A DNA stretch of 64,000 nucleotides, from assembly GCA_013298805.1 (NCBI GenBank), contig JAAFIU010000001.1, forward strand, positions 1 through 64,000. The letters run 5' to 3'. Positions 51,120 through 60,037 of the stretch are shown here, piece by piece. Each line of letters opens with the position of its first letter. The first letter of the stretch is position 1. Source of the DNA: Cytophagales bacterium (lineage in GTDB: Bacteria > Bacteroidota > Bacteroidia > Cytophagales > Spirosomataceae). Position numbers and translations under genes: made by a program. A model generated the notes under the pieces. That model worked only from the letters and a program-made list of their open reading frames with translations, had not been told where the DNA came from and did not search any database.

Positions 51120-51410
51120 TCACATATTTAATTTTCCTTCAATCATTTCTGTTTTTTGTTTAGCTTTATTTTTATCTACAATCTTAAAAACTGTGATAGA
51201 GGTCAAAACAGCTAAACAAATTCCAATGATAGTCTCAGTATTCATTTTAAAAAACAATGAAATAATTATTTGTAGAAATGTTGCAATACTATAAAATAAA
51301 ATCATAAAAATATCACCTCCTGACTTATTATGAGCAAATATCAGTAATAACATAAATACAAGCGTGTTAATGGCAAAATGCTTTAGTATATGTAAAATTG
51401 ATTTTTGCAT
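51120..51410 (-). CDS. Small membrane protein of unknown function
   Basis: A 96-residue product from the ATG at 51410 ('MQKSILHILKHF'), with three hydrophobic segments: 'FAINTLVFMLLLIFAH', 'DIFMILFYSIATFLQIIISL' and 'TIIGICLAVLTSITVFKIV'. A lysine-rich tail follows. The track adds 14 residues upstream, which look less likely. It is in a gene-poor stretch between the epimerase and thioredoxin genes, next to apparent gene debris. I do not recognise it. Confidence 0.55.
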   Translation of the reverse strand: MQKSILHILKHFAINTLVFMLLLIFAHNKSGGDIFMILFYSIATFLQIIISLFFKMNTETIIGICLAVLTSITVFKIVDKNKAKQKTEMIEGKLNM

Positions 51411-51484
51411 GATTATAGTATGAAAAGTATTTGAATTTGAGAAATTCATCATATATTCTCAATACCTTTTTGAAAAAATATTTA

Positions 51485-52807
51485 TCATAACTTCCCATCC
51501 TTCATCTTCGCCAATGCTTCTTCGTATTTAAAAGTCAAACCTTTCAAGGTTTTGGCTAAATTTAAGGCTTTTTCTTCGGCGGCAATCGCTTCTGACCTGA
51601 TGCCCATTTTGTACAATAAATGTGCGTAGGTATTCCAATAATCGGGTGTTTCGTCGATCTCGTTGGCTCTTTTTGACCACATGATCGCTTTTTGCAGAAC
51701 GGCTTTTTCGCTTACATTTTTATAAAATTCATCTGCCAAACCATCTAAATCCGACGCAAAGTTAATACTTGCGTAGCGACTATGCAGTTTTTTCATGGCA
51801 TCAAATCTTACTTTCCCAATTTTCAATGAATCTTGTTTCCCTGTACGATACGGCAACATAAACTCTTGAAAATGAGCTAAATTCTGTTTATTCAATTCTT
51901 CTTTTGAAACATTCATCAAATATTTATCGGCTAAATTCTGAGCTGTTTCTATATATTTGGGCGTATTATTCGTGGATTTATAAAACTCCATGCGGTAACG
52001 CTCATTTTGTCGACCTGCTTCAATTGAATTAAGTTTTAGGTTTAAACCTGCCAACTTTTCCAATAAATCTATATTCTTAGTTCTTAAAGCATTACGAAAA
52101 TATTCCATCATGGTAGTAGCAACAGATTCGAGCGTTGAGATGCCATATTTTTTAAAAACCGCCTGATTTTGGAGCAATTCAATCGCCTTGCCGTTCAGTG
52201 TAAATGTATTTTCAGAAAGGAGTTTCAAGGTCTTTTCGGAGGTTTGCTCAGCCGTCGGAATTGCCAATAAATACTGCTCCACCAATTCCCGATTATCCAT
52301 GACCATTGCATGACGTTTATTGATAAAATCCGCCAAGAAATTAGCATCTCTTTTTCCTGCTCGATATTGAGTTTCGTAGTCTTCCAAACGTCCTTCTCGG
52401 TACTGATTCAAAGCATTATCCACCGATTTTAAAAATTCAGACACGGGCATATAACCTGCATCTGTCAATAAAACATTTTGATTTTTATCTGCCCAAACCA
52501 AAAACGGATAAGCACTCACTTCAAATTTACGAGCCAAGTTTGGCCCTTCGCCTTTTTCTGCGTCAATTTTGAAATTGATAAAATTGGCATTCATTTTTTG
52601 AATGACTTCGGGTTTGGAATAAACCTTTTGTTCCAATTGCTTACAAGGGCCGCACCAAGTTGTGAAAAAATCAATAAAAATGGGTTTATTTTGGGCTTTT
52701 GCTTTGGCAACGGTTTCTTGCCAAGAACCTTTTTCAAAATTGATTTCTTGGGCTTGAGTCGAGAGAATCGTGAAGGATAAAAATATGGTTGTGAGGATTT
52801 TTTTCAT
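51485..52807 (-). CDS. Exported thioredoxin-fold protein with helical-repeat C-terminus
   Basis: A 440-residue periplasmic protein with signal 'MKKILTTIFLSFTILSTQAQ'. A thioredoxin domain follows at about 25-135, with active site 'FFTTWCGPCKQLEQKV' and the cis-proline 'VSAYPFLVW'. The remaining 300 residues are helical, and the end ('YWNTYAHLLYKMGIRSEAIA') looks TPR-like. The active cysteines are intact, so disulfide reduction or exchange in the envelope is likely. The partner proteins are unknown. Confidence 0.9.
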   Translation of the reverse strand: MKKILTTIFLSFTILSTQAQEINFEKGSWQETVAKAKAQNKPIFIDFFTTWCGPCKQLEQKVYSKPEVIQKMNANFINFKIDAEKGEGPNLARKFEVSAYPFLVWADKNQNVLLTDAGYMPVSEFLKSVDNALNQYREGRLEDYETQYRAGKRDANFLADFINKRHAMVMDNRELVEQYLLAIPTAEQTSEKTLKLLSENTFTLNGKAIELLQNQAVFKKYGISTLESVATTMMEYFRNALRTKNIDLLEKLAGLNLKLNSIEAGRQNERYRMEFYKSTNNTPKYIETAQNLADKYLMNVSKEELNKQNLAHFQEFMLPYRTGKQDSLKIGKVRFDAMKKLHSRYASINFASDLDGLADEFYKNVSEKAVLQKAIMWSKRANEIDETPDYWNTYAHLLYKMGIRSEAIAAEEKALNLAKTLKGLTFKYEEALAKMKDGKL

Positions 52808-52829
52808 TGGGATTTTTACTTGAAGGTTA

Positions 52830-52939
52830 GAACACGGATTTAACAGATGCTTCGCAACACGGATTTAAAAGGTTTTTTAGAAACTATTATTATAAAAAAT
52901 CATAATCTGTGTTGCGAAGCATCCGTTTAATCCGTGTTC
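52830..52939. repeat. 31-bp imperfect inverted repeat
   Basis: 'gaacacggatttaacagatg' + 'cttcgcaacac' pairs with 'gtgttgcgaagcatccgttt' + 'aatccgtgttc', with two mismatches in 31. It lies between cvpA and the thioredoxin gene and ends 7 nt before the cvpA stop, so it is placed to end cvpA transcription. Confidence 0.85.
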
Positions 52940-52945
52940 CAAAAC

Positions 52946-53455
52946 CTACGCTCGCCATTTATCAATTTGCTGTGGCACCACGTCAATTGCTTTTTCAATA
53001 ACTTTTGGAGCGAGTGGTTTTACGATTGGGTAAAGATAAGTATTTTCTGTTTCTTTCGGAGGGAGTTTTATGCCAATGGAAGACGTAAGCCAAAGAAAAA
53101 TACTAATCCCGAACGCCCACGTAAATGCCCCTACAATTGACCCTGCGAGCGAGTCAAAACTGCCAAAAACAGTATAGCGAATGGATTTTCTGAGCATCCA
53201 ACCTAATTTATTAATCAGAAAAACAATAGGGAAAAATACCGCTCCGAAGCCAATATACGGCATGAGTCTTTCGGTCAGGCGATTGCTAATAAAAGGAGAA
53301 ATCCAGTCGGTAGCATAACCTAAAACTCGAAAACCAATAATGACTGATACCACGAAAGCAGCAATAGAAATTACCTCGATGATGATGCCTCGTTGGTAGC
53401 CAATATACGCTCCCCAGAGTGTTGGGAGAAGGATTAGAATGTCGATTAATTTCAT
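52946..53455 (-). CDS. CvpA family membrane protein
   Basis: A 169-residue protein with four predicted membrane segments. It begins 'MKLIDILILLPTLWGAYIGY', then 'QRGIIIEVISIAAFVVSVII' and 'GFGAVFFPIVFLINKLGWML', followed by 'GSFDSLAGSIVGAFTWAFGI' with the family's DSLAGxxxG motif. The start at 53455 removes 16 residues that translate repeat words. CvpA proteins are linked to envelope integrity and colicin V production; the mechanism is unknown. Confidence 0.9.
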   Translation of the reverse strand: MKLIDILILLPTLWGAYIGYQRGIIIEVISIAAFVVSVIIGFRVLGYATDWISPFISNRLTERLMPYIGFGAVFFPIVFLINKLGWMLRKSIRYTVFGSFDSLAGSIVGAFTWAFGISIFLWLTSSIGIKLPPKETENTYLYPIVKPLAPKVIEKAIDVVPQQIDKWRA

Positions 53456-53460
53456 GTGGT

Positions 53461-53537
53461 GATGAATTATGAATGATGAGTGATGAGTAAAAAGTGGACT
53501 CAATAACTCATCACTTATAACTCATCTCTCATCATTA
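53461..53537. repeat. Word-repeat hairpin between yqeY and cvpA
   Basis: 'aatgatgagtgatgagt' on the left is complementary to 'actcatcacttataactcat' + 'ctctcatcatt' on the right. It is the same type as the block upstream of the leuA-like gene. Confidence 0.72.
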
Positions 53538-53540
53538 AAA

Positions 53541-53996
53541 CTACGCCAAAAGTGCTTTAACCATCGCAGAAACGACTTTTCCGTCGGCTAAACCAGCTAA
53601 TTCTTTGGTAGCAACTCCCATCATTTTGCCCATATCCGACGGAGCAGAAGCACCCACACGAGCTTTGATTTCTTCTAATTTTGCTTTCAATTCATCTTCC
53701 GTTAATTGCTTTGGTAATAATTCTTCGATGATTGTCAATTCGATTTGCTCTTTTTCAGCTAAATCAGTACGTCCTTGAGCAACAAAAATTTCTAAAGAAT
53801 CTCTACGTTGTTTGGCAGCTTTTGTTAAAAGTTTCAATTCAACATCTGCTGACAATTCCCCTCCTGATATATTTGTTGCGGAAGTTTCTTCCAATAAAAT
53901 CAATGATTTGATAGCACGAAGTGTACGAAGACGGTCTTGGTCTTTGGCACGCATAGCATCTTTAATGCTATTGTCGATATTAGTTTTTAAAGACAT
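53541..53996 (-). CDS. GatB/YqeY domain protein
   Basis: A 151-residue helical protein resembling the C-terminal tRNA-binding domain of GatB. 'DNSIKDAMRAKDQDRLRTLR' opens it, 'LTKAAKQRRDSLEIFVAQGR' and 'LLPKQLTEDELKAKLEEI' follow, and 'DMGKMMGVATKELAGLADGK' closes it. The start at 53996 is chosen because the 25 upstream residues are low-quality and lie downstream of the likely promoter. A tRNA-linked role is assumed from the fold only. Confidence 0.93.
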   Translation of the reverse strand: MSLKTNIDNSIKDAMRAKDQDRLRTLRAIKSLILLEETSATNISGGELSADVELKLLTKAAKQRRDSLEIFVAQGRTDLAEKEQIELTIIEELLPKQLTEDELKAKLEEIKARVGASAPSDMGKMMGVATKELAGLADGKVVSAMVKALLA

Positions 53997-54089
53997 TTTA
54001 TAAAAAGTTCTAAGTTTTACGTTCTGTGTTTTGTATTTGCCCTTAACTTTGGGACATTCAGAGAACATCAAATTGTTATTCTGTGTTCA

Positions 54090-54097
54090 CAAAGATA
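54090..54097 (-). promoter_or_regulatory. -7 box TATCTTTG for the YqeY-type gene
   Basis: TATCTTTG on the minus strand fits TAnnTTTG, 94 nt upstream of the chosen ATG. No clear -33 element is seen. Confidence 0.5.
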
Positions 54098-54180
54098 ATA
54101 AAACCGTTATTGGTTATTGGACATTGGTTATTAGTATTTTCACTAACTCCTAAACCCTAACCACTAACACCTTAAATATT

Positions 54181-54903
54181 ATGACTAAATTAAGCGTAAA
54201 TATCAACAAAATAGCGACCCTTCGTAACTCACGAGGTGGCGACAATCCAAATGTTGTAAAAGTAGCCTTGGACTGCGAGCGTTTCGGTGCGGAAGGAATT
54301 ACCGTACACCCACGCCCTGACGAACGCCATATTCGTTACCAAGACGTGTATGATTTGAAAGAAGTCATTACAACTGAATTTAACATCGAAGGAAACCCTA
54401 CCGAAGCTAAATTTGTGGAATTAGTGCTTGCCAATCGTCCAACCCAAGTAACGCTTGTACCCGATGCTTTAGGTGCGGTTACTTCCAATGCAGGTTGGGA
54501 TACCATAAAATATAAAAGCCTTTTACAAGACCTGATTGCCCAATTTCAAGAAGCAGGAATCAGAACGTCAATCTTCGTGGATGCCGACCCACGTATGGTA
54601 GAAGGAGCGAAAGAAACGGGAACGGACAGAATAGAATTATACACCGAACCGTATGCCGAAAACTATTTCAAAAATCGTGAATTGGCCATAAAGGATTTTA
54701 TAGTAGCCGCTCAAAAAGCCAATGAATTAGGCTTAGGCATCAATGCAGGACACGATTTGAGTTTGGATAATTTGCGTTATTTCCAACAAAATATTCCCAA
54801 TCTCTTAGAAGTTTCCATTGGTCACGCCTTGATTTGTGATGCGTTGTATTTAGGTTTGGAGAATACGGTTCAGTTGTATTTGCGGGAGACGAAGACGGAG
54901 TAG
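54181..54903 (+). CDS. pdxJ: Pyridoxine 5'-phosphate synthase
   Basis: PdxJ joins 1-deoxyxylulose-5-phosphate and 3-hydroxy-1-aminoacetone-phosphate to give pyridoxine phosphate (vitamin B6). The 240-residue TIM barrel starts '[20 protein letters not shown]', where PdxJ has its substrate loop, and contains '[20 protein letters not shown]', '[18 protein letters not shown]' and '[13 protein letters not shown]', all signatures. It is followed after 19 nt by pbpC, so the two are probably co-transcribed. No other B6 gene is present. Confidence 0.97.
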   Translation: MTKLSVNINKIATLRNSRGGDNPNVVKVALDCERFGAEGITVHPRPDERHIRYQDVYDLKEVITTEFNIEGNPTEAKFVELVLANRPTQVTLVPDALGAVTSNAGWDTIKYKSLLQDLIAQFQEAGIRTSIFVDADPRMVEGAKETGTDRIELYTEPYAENYFKNRELAIKDFIVAAQKANELGLGINAGHDLSLDNLRYFQQNIPNLLEVSIGHALICDALYLGLENTVQLYLRETKTE

Positions 54904-54922
54904 TTTTTAAAATATCAACCAA

Positions 54923-57271
54923 ATGATTTTCAAATACTTCCAACAGAATTACCCCCCATTCCTAAAAAGAATTTTTCAATATAAAGCCGTAAGAGTTATT
55001 TCTTACGGCTTGTTGCTTTTCATTGCCTTAGATTTCATTTTTCCCTTCAAAGTTCAACCCAATTATTCTACCCTAATTACTGATTCGGAAGGGAAAGTGC
55101 TTCATGCTTTTTTGAATAATCAAGATAAATGGCGAATGAAAACGGAGCTTTCGGAGATTACGCCAACGCTCGAAAAAGCCATTGTTTATAAGGAAGACCG
55201 TTGGTTTCGTTGGCATTTTGGGATAAATCCATTTGCTGTTATGCGGGCGGGCATACGTAATGTATTCACGGGCAGGCGAACTTCTGGGGCCAGTACAATC
55301 ACGATGCAAGTGGTGCGATTATTGAATCCCCAAAGTAGAACGTATTTCAATAAAATCATCGAAATTCTGCGTGCTTTTCAATTGGAAGTGCATTATTCCA
55401 AAGATGAAATCCTACAATTTTACCTAAATCTTGTGCCTTTCGGGTCGAATATCGAAGGCATAAAATCAGCTTCTATTTTGTACTTTCAGAAATCGCCCGA
55501 TGTATTGAGTTTGGCGGAGGTGATGGCTTTGGCAATTATTCCAAATCGTCCTTCAAGTTTGCGTTTGGGAATTAATAATGACTTTATTTTGAAGGAAAGA
55601 AATCGTTGGCTGAATGAATTTAAAGAATCAGAAGTATTTCATAATCAGGACATTGACGATGCTTTGAGCGAACCTTTAAACGTTCAAAGACACGAAGCGC
55701 CCAAACTTGCCCCGCATCTTTCTCTACGACTAAAAAACGAGTATCCGACCGAGGCAAATATCCATTCTTCGTTGATTCGGAATAAGCAATTGACCATTGA
55801 GAAAATTGTACAAAACTACGTGAGTCGGCTTTATGCCATGAATATTCATAATGCTGCGGTGATGGTGATAAATAACCAAACCCACCAAGTGGAGGCTTAT
55901 GTGGGTTCAGCAGATTTTAATAATCCCGTGGACGGCGGACAAGTGGATGGTGTGCGAGCGATTCGTTCACCAGGAAGTACGCTTAAACCACTTTTATACG
56001 CCACCGCTTTCGACAAAGGAATTATCACGCCCAAAACCACGATTAATGACGTTCCAACTAATTTTGGTGGTTTTGAACCTGAAAATTTCGATAAATTATT
56101 CCACGGAAAAATTACGATTGAATACGCTTTGGCAAATTCGCTAAATATTCCTGCCGTGAAATTATTGAAGGAAATTTCAACGCCCGTTTTGGTGGACAAA
56201 CTCAAAAAAGCGGATTTTCAAGCGGTAAAAAAGAATTCTTCAAAATTAGGATTATCCTTAGTTTTGGGTGGTTGTGGCGTAACTTTAGAAGAATTGACAA
56301 ATCTATTTTCAAGTTTTGCGAATGAGGGACAATTTCAGAAGGCGAAATATTTAATTGACGGCAATCATTCACAACTCACAACTCACAATTCAGAACTAAT
56401 AAGTCCTGAATCCACCTACCTAATCAACCAAATCTTAACCCAAATTACTCGTCCAGATCTACCCAACAACTACGCCTACACGTACCGAATGCCTAAAATT
56501 GCCTGGAAAACGGGAACATCTTTCGGTAAAAAAGACGCTTGGAGTATTGGCTATAATGCCAAATATACGGTTGGGATTTGGGTGGGAAATTTCTCGGGTG
56601 AAGGCGTTCCAGAACTTTCGGGAGCCAATATCGCCACGCCACTTTTATTCGACATTTTCAATACGATTGACTATAACTCCTCCTCAAAATGGTTTAAATC
56701 ACCCGAAAATATGGCGATGAGAAAGGTTTGTGCTGAAAGTGGAGACGTTCCTAATGAGTTCTGTATCAATCAAATAACGGATTATTATATTCCTAGTGTT
56801 TCTAAAATGACCTTATGTACGCACGCTAAATATGTGTATGTAAGTGCGGATGAGCGAATGAGTTATTGCTCGCATTGTATGCCTGATAGCGGGGCGGTCA
56901 GAAAGATTTATCCAAACCATGCTCCCGAGTTGGTAAGTTGGTTTGAAACCAAGCATATTCTTTACACTAATATTCCCCCGCATAACCCAAAATGTGAAAG
57001 AGTTTTTGCCGAAAATGCTCCGCAAATTGTTTATCCAGTGGATGGTTCAGAATATATTTTGGATAAAAACGATACGCAAAAATTGATGCTAAATGCCCAA
57101 GTTAGAAATGACGTGAAGGAAATTTATTGGTATATTAACGATAAATTACTACAAAAAGCAACGCCTAATACGCCCATATTTTTTATTCCAGAAACAGGAA
57201 AAATCAAGATTTCGTGTAGTGACGATAAGGGTAGAAATACCGATATTTTTGTGAAGGTGAAGTGGGAGTGA
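54923..57271 (+). CDS. pbpC: Penicillin-binding protein 1C
   Basis: A 782-residue bifunctional peptidoglycan synthase anchored in the inner membrane (segment near residues 22-40). The glycosyltransferase domain has 'YKEDRWFRWHFGINPFAVMR' and 'GASTITMQVVRLL'. The transpeptidase domain has the SxxK site 'RSPGSTLKPLLYAT' (serine near 352), 'ANSLNIPAVKLL' and 'WKTGTSFGKKDAWSIG' near 530. The C-terminal domain is the PBP1C-specific module. Residues about 485-493 ('HSQLTTHNSEL') translate a short intergenic-type repeat that seems inserted in a loop. It shares a transcript with pdxJ. Confidence 0.95.
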   Translation: MIFKYFQQNYPPFLKRIFQYKAVRVISYGLLLFIALDFIFPFKVQPNYSTLITDSEGKVLHAFLNNQDKWRMKTELSEITPTLEKAIVYKEDRWFRWHFGINPFAVMRAGIRNVFTGRRTSGASTITMQVVRLLNPQSRTYFNKIIEILRAFQLEVHYSKDEILQFYLNLVPFGSNIEGIKSASILYFQKSPDVLSLAEVMALAIIPNRPSSLRLGINNDFILKERNRWLNEFKESEVFHNQDIDDALSEPLNVQRHEAPKLAPHLSLRLKNEYPTEANIHSSLIRNKQLTIEKIVQNYVSRLYAMNIHNAAVMVINNQTHQVEAYVGSADFNNPVDGGQVDGVRAIRSPGSTLKPLLYATAFDKGIITPKTTINDVPTNFGGFEPENFDKLFHGKITIEYALANSLNIPAVKLLKEISTPVLVDKLKKADFQAVKKNSSKLGLSLVLGGCGVTLEELTNLFSSFANEGQFQKAKYLIDGNHSQLTTHNSELISPESTYLINQILTQITRPDLPNNYAYTYRMPKIAWKTGTSFGKKDAWSIGYNAKYTVGIWVGNFSGEGVPELSGANIATPLLFDIFNTIDYNSSSKWFKSPENMAMRKVCAESGDVPNEFCINQITDYYIPSVSKMTLCTHAKYVYVSADERMSYCSHCMPDSGAVRKIYPNHAPELVSWFETKHILYTNIPPHNPKCERVFAENAPQIVYPVDGSEYILDKNDTQKLMLNAQVRNDVKEIYWYINDKLLQKATPNTPIFFIPETGKIKISCSDDKGRNTDIFVKVKWE

Positions 57272-57326
57272 TACAATGAGTGATTCGGTGAATTGAGTGA
57301 TTGAGTGCGGACTCTTAACGCTCACG

Positions 57327-57364
57327 AAAAAAATAAGCCCCTGAAAATCAGGAGCTTATTTTTT
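57327..57364. terminator. Bidirectional terminator between pbpC and the pseudouridine synthase gene
   Basis: 'aaaaaataagcccctga' pairs with 'tcaggagcttatttttt' with one mismatch, with A- and T-runs on both sides. Confidence 0.85.
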
Positions 57365-57369
57365 ATAAT

Positions 57370-59685
57370 CTATTTAAAAAACTTCAATTTCACCACTTCT
57401 TTCTCCGTCAAGAATCTCCAAGAACCACGTGGGAGGTCTTTTTTGTTCAATCCTGCAAAAGTGGTACGGTCAAGTTTTAGCACTTCGTAACCTAAAGATT
57501 CAAATAAACGTCTAACGATACGGTTTCTTCCTGAGTGAATTTTGATACCAACTACCATTCCATCGGGCGTAACCATACCTAATTCATCCGCTTTAAATTC
57601 ACCATCTTCGAGTTTAACCCCTTTCAAAATCTCTTCGTAATGTTCAGTTGTCAAAGGCTTATCAATTTCAACTTGATATAATTTTTCAATTTCGTTTGAA
57701 GGATGCGTCAACTTATCCGCCAATTCTCCATCATTCGTCAAAAGTAACAAACCTGTTGTATTTCTGTCCAAACGACCTACTGGATAAATACGTTCTTCAC
57801 AAGCATTTTTCACCAAATCCATTACCGTTTTGCGGTCATCTGGGTCTTCAGTTGTGGTGATAAAATCTTTGGGTTTGTTAATTAAAACGTACACCATTTT
57901 CTCACGACTCAACTTTTTGTTTCCCATTTTTACCACATCACCAGGCTGAACTTGATAGCCCATTTCAGTAATGATTTCTCCGTTTACTTTTATCTCGCCC
58001 GATTTGATTATATCATCAGCTTCACGACGTGAGCAAACACCAGCATTGGCAATAAAGCGATTCAAACGAATTTCAGCACTATTTTTCTTTTCAGATTCTG
58101 AAATTTTCTTCTGAACTTTCTTCGGAGCAGTATCTTTATAATGTCCAATTTTATAAGTTGGAGTCCATTTGTCAGATTCTTCTACTGGTCGGTGAGCTTT
58201 GAAAAGGTTTTTTCCTCCAAAATTTGCTTTTGCCGAACCAAAAGTCTTTTCCGGCTTATCGTTGCCCTCTATTTTTTTTTTTTCGTCAAAAGAAGGTCTT
58301 TCTCCAGTGGCATTCGGACGAGGTTTATTAAAATCTCCTTTGTCGAAACGTTTTGCCACAGGCTTTCTTTTATCAGCTCCCGAGTCTCTTCTTCCCTCAA
58401 AAGGTCTTTTTTCATCACTATTAAACTCCCTTCTTTCTGGACGTTCGCTATTAAATTCTCTTCTCTCTGGACGTTCGCCATAAGGTTTACGTTCGCCTGA
58501 GTTGAATTCTCTCTTTTCCCCGTAAGGCTTTCTTTCGCCTGAATTAAAGTCTCTCTTCTCCCCGTAAGGTTTACGCTCACCTGAGTTGAAATCTCTCTTT
58601 TCCCCATAAGGTTTACGCTCACCTGAGTTAAAATCTCTTTTCTCTCCGTAAGGTTTACGCTCGCCTGAGTTAAAGTCTCTTTTTTCCCCGTAAGGCTTAC
58701 GCTCGCCTGAGTTAAAATCTTTTCTCTCACCTCTATTCTCTGAACGTTCGCCATAAGGTTTACGCTCGTCAGAATTAAATGGTTTTCTTTCTGGGCGTTC
58801 GCTATTAAATTCTCTTCTCTCTGGACGTTCCCCGTAAGGCTTTCTTTCGCCTGAGTTAAAATCTTTTCTCTCGCCTCTATTCTCTGAACGTTCGCTGTAA
58901 GGTTTACGCTCGTCAGAATTAAATGGCTTTCTTTCTGGACGTTCGCTATTAAATTCTCTTCTCTCTGAACGTTCCCCGTAAGGCTTTCTTTCGCCTGAGT
59001 TAAAATCTCTTCTCTCGCCTCTATTCTCTGAACGTTCGCCGTAAGGTTTACGCTCGTCAGAATTAAATGGCTTTCTTTCTGGACGTTCGCTATTAAATTC
59101 TCTTCTCTCTGAACGTTCCCCGTAAGGCTTTCTTTCGCCTGAGTTAAAATCTCTCTTTTCGCCGTAAGGTTTACGCTCGCCTGAGTTGAAATCTCTCTTC
59201 TCACCGTAAGGCTTTCTTTCGCCTGAGTTAAAATCTCTCTTTTCTCCGTAAGGTTTTCTTTCACCCGAGTTAAAATCTCTTTTCTCACCGTAAGGTTTAC
59301 GCTCACCTGAGTTGAAATCTCTTTTCTCGCCGTAAGGTTTTCTTTCACCTGATTCTGAACGATCGCCATAAGGTTTACGCTCACCTGAATTGAAATCTCT
59401 CTTCTCACCGTAAGGCTTTCTTTCGCCTGAGTTGAAATCTCTCTTTTCGCCGTAAGGTTTTCTTTCGCCCGAGTCTGGACGTTCGCCATAAGCTTTACGC
59501 TCACCTGAGTTAAAATCTCTTCTCTCTCCTCTGTTCTCTGAACCTCCTCTATTCTCCCCTTCTCCGCCGTAAGTCTTTCTTGTAGGCACTTCACGTCCTA
59601 ATTCACGGTTTAATTCATCTTTTCTTTGACGAGTTTGTTCTCTTCTCTCAAAGTTCAAATCTTCTTTTTCGATTCGCTTTCTCAT
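57370..59685 (-). CDS. RsuA/RluB-type rRNA pseudouridine synthase with giant repeat-built N-terminal extension
   Basis: The last 240 residues of this 771-residue protein are an ordinary RsuA/RluB-family enzyme. It has an S4 RNA-binding domain near 537 ('LNRFIANAGVCSRREADDII') and the catalytic aspartate in 'VGRLDRNTTGLLLLTNDGEL' near 637, ending 'SGRNRIVRRLFESLGYEVLK'. It would convert a uridine of ribosomal RNA to pseudouridine. The first 500 residues are extremely charged and disordered, made largely of 14-residue units 'GERKPYGEKRDFNS' and 48-residue super-units. Bacteroidota homologues often have Arg/Gly-rich N-termini, but this one is very long. Confidence 0.92.
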   Translation of the reverse strand: MRKRIEKEDLNFERREQTRQRKDELNRELGREVPTRKTYGGEGENRGGSENRGERRDFNSGERKAYGERPDSGERKPYGEKRDFNSGERKPYGEKRDFNSGERKPYGDRSESGERKPYGEKRDFNSGERKPYGEKRDFNSGERKPYGEKRDFNSGERKPYGEKRDFNSGERKPYGEKRDFNSGERKPYGERSERREFNSERPERKPFNSDERKPYGERSENRGERRDFNSGERKPYGERSERREFNSERPERKPFNSDERKPYSERSENRGERKDFNSGERKPYGERPERREFNSERPERKPFNSDERKPYGERSENRGERKDFNSGERKPYGEKRDFNSGERKPYGEKRDFNSGERKPYGEKRDFNSGERKPYGEKRDFNSGERKPYGEKREFNSGERKPYGERPERREFNSERPERREFNSDEKRPFEGRRDSGADKRKPVAKRFDKGDFNKPRPNATGERPSFDEKKKIEGNDKPEKTFGSAKANFGGKNLFKAHRPVEESDKWTPTYKIGHYKDTAPKKVQKKISESEKKNSAEIRLNRFIANAGVCSRREADDIIKSGEIKVNGEIITEMGYQVQPGDVVKMGNKKLSREKMVYVLINKPKDFITTTEDPDDRKTVMDLVKNACEERIYPVGRLDRNTTGLLLLTNDGELADKLTHPSNEIEKLYQVEIDKPLTTEHYEEILKGVKLEDGEFKADELGMVTPDGMVVGIKIHSGRNRIVRRLFESLGYEVLKLDRTTFAGLNKKDLPRGSWRFLTEKEVVKLKFFK
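58420..59529 (-). repeat. 42-nt coding tandem repeats, with 144-nt higher-order units
   Basis: Twelve copies of the 14-residue unit GERKPYGEKR(D/E)FNS are arranged as 2, then (after one variant) 5, then three copies of a 48-residue super-unit containing 'SERREFNSERPERKPFNSDE', then 5 more. Third-codon positions vary between copies (gtttacgctc/gctttctttcg), so the array is not freshly amplified. It is in frame inside the pseudouridine synthase gene. Confidence 0.95.
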
Positions 59686-59819
59686 TTTTTTGTTTGTTAA
59701 AATATTGCAACATCACTGCTGTAAATAATCACGATTGTAAATCAAAAAAACAGGTTGTATTTATTAGTTAAAAACCTAAATTTCAATGATTTAACAATTC
59801 CATTTCTTTAAATGGCTTG

Positions 59820-59853
59820 CAAAGGTACAATAATTTTACAAATAACATACAAA
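59820..59853 (-). promoter_or_regulatory. Promoter of the pseudouridine synthase gene: TTTG-N22-TACCTTTG
   Basis: On the minus strand, TTTG (59853-59850), 22 nt, then TACCTTTG (59827-59820) fit the Bacteroidota pattern, giving a leader of about 130 nt. The divergent gap 59686-60037 holds nothing else apart from a weak TATATTTA box near 59965 for the plus-strand gene. Confidence 0.65.
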
Positions 59854-60037
59854 TTTTAAAAGTACAATTTCAAATGCAGAAATTATTCCGTCAGAGATAA
59901 AAGAGGTTTCTTACAAAACACTAAAGAATTTACATCAAAACCTGATAATAAATGACGATTTTGTATATTTACTACATCATTAATTCATTAACACAAAAAG
60001 GAGTATTTTTCTTTTGAGAAATAATACGCAACATGGT

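Noticed and set aside
54740-54943. Minus-strand ORF over the pdxJ-pbpC junction
   Set aside because: It is antisense to two well-supported genes.
58420-59529. Possible CRISPR array
   Set aside because: There are no unique spacers, units abut directly, and they encode an in-frame peptide. No cas genes are present.
58269-59594. 441-residue ORF overlapping the pseudouridine synthase in another frame
   Set aside because: The 42-nt repeat is a multiple of three, so once one unit lacks stops in this frame the whole array stays open. It has no separate promoter, and its translation is just the repeat read out of frame.
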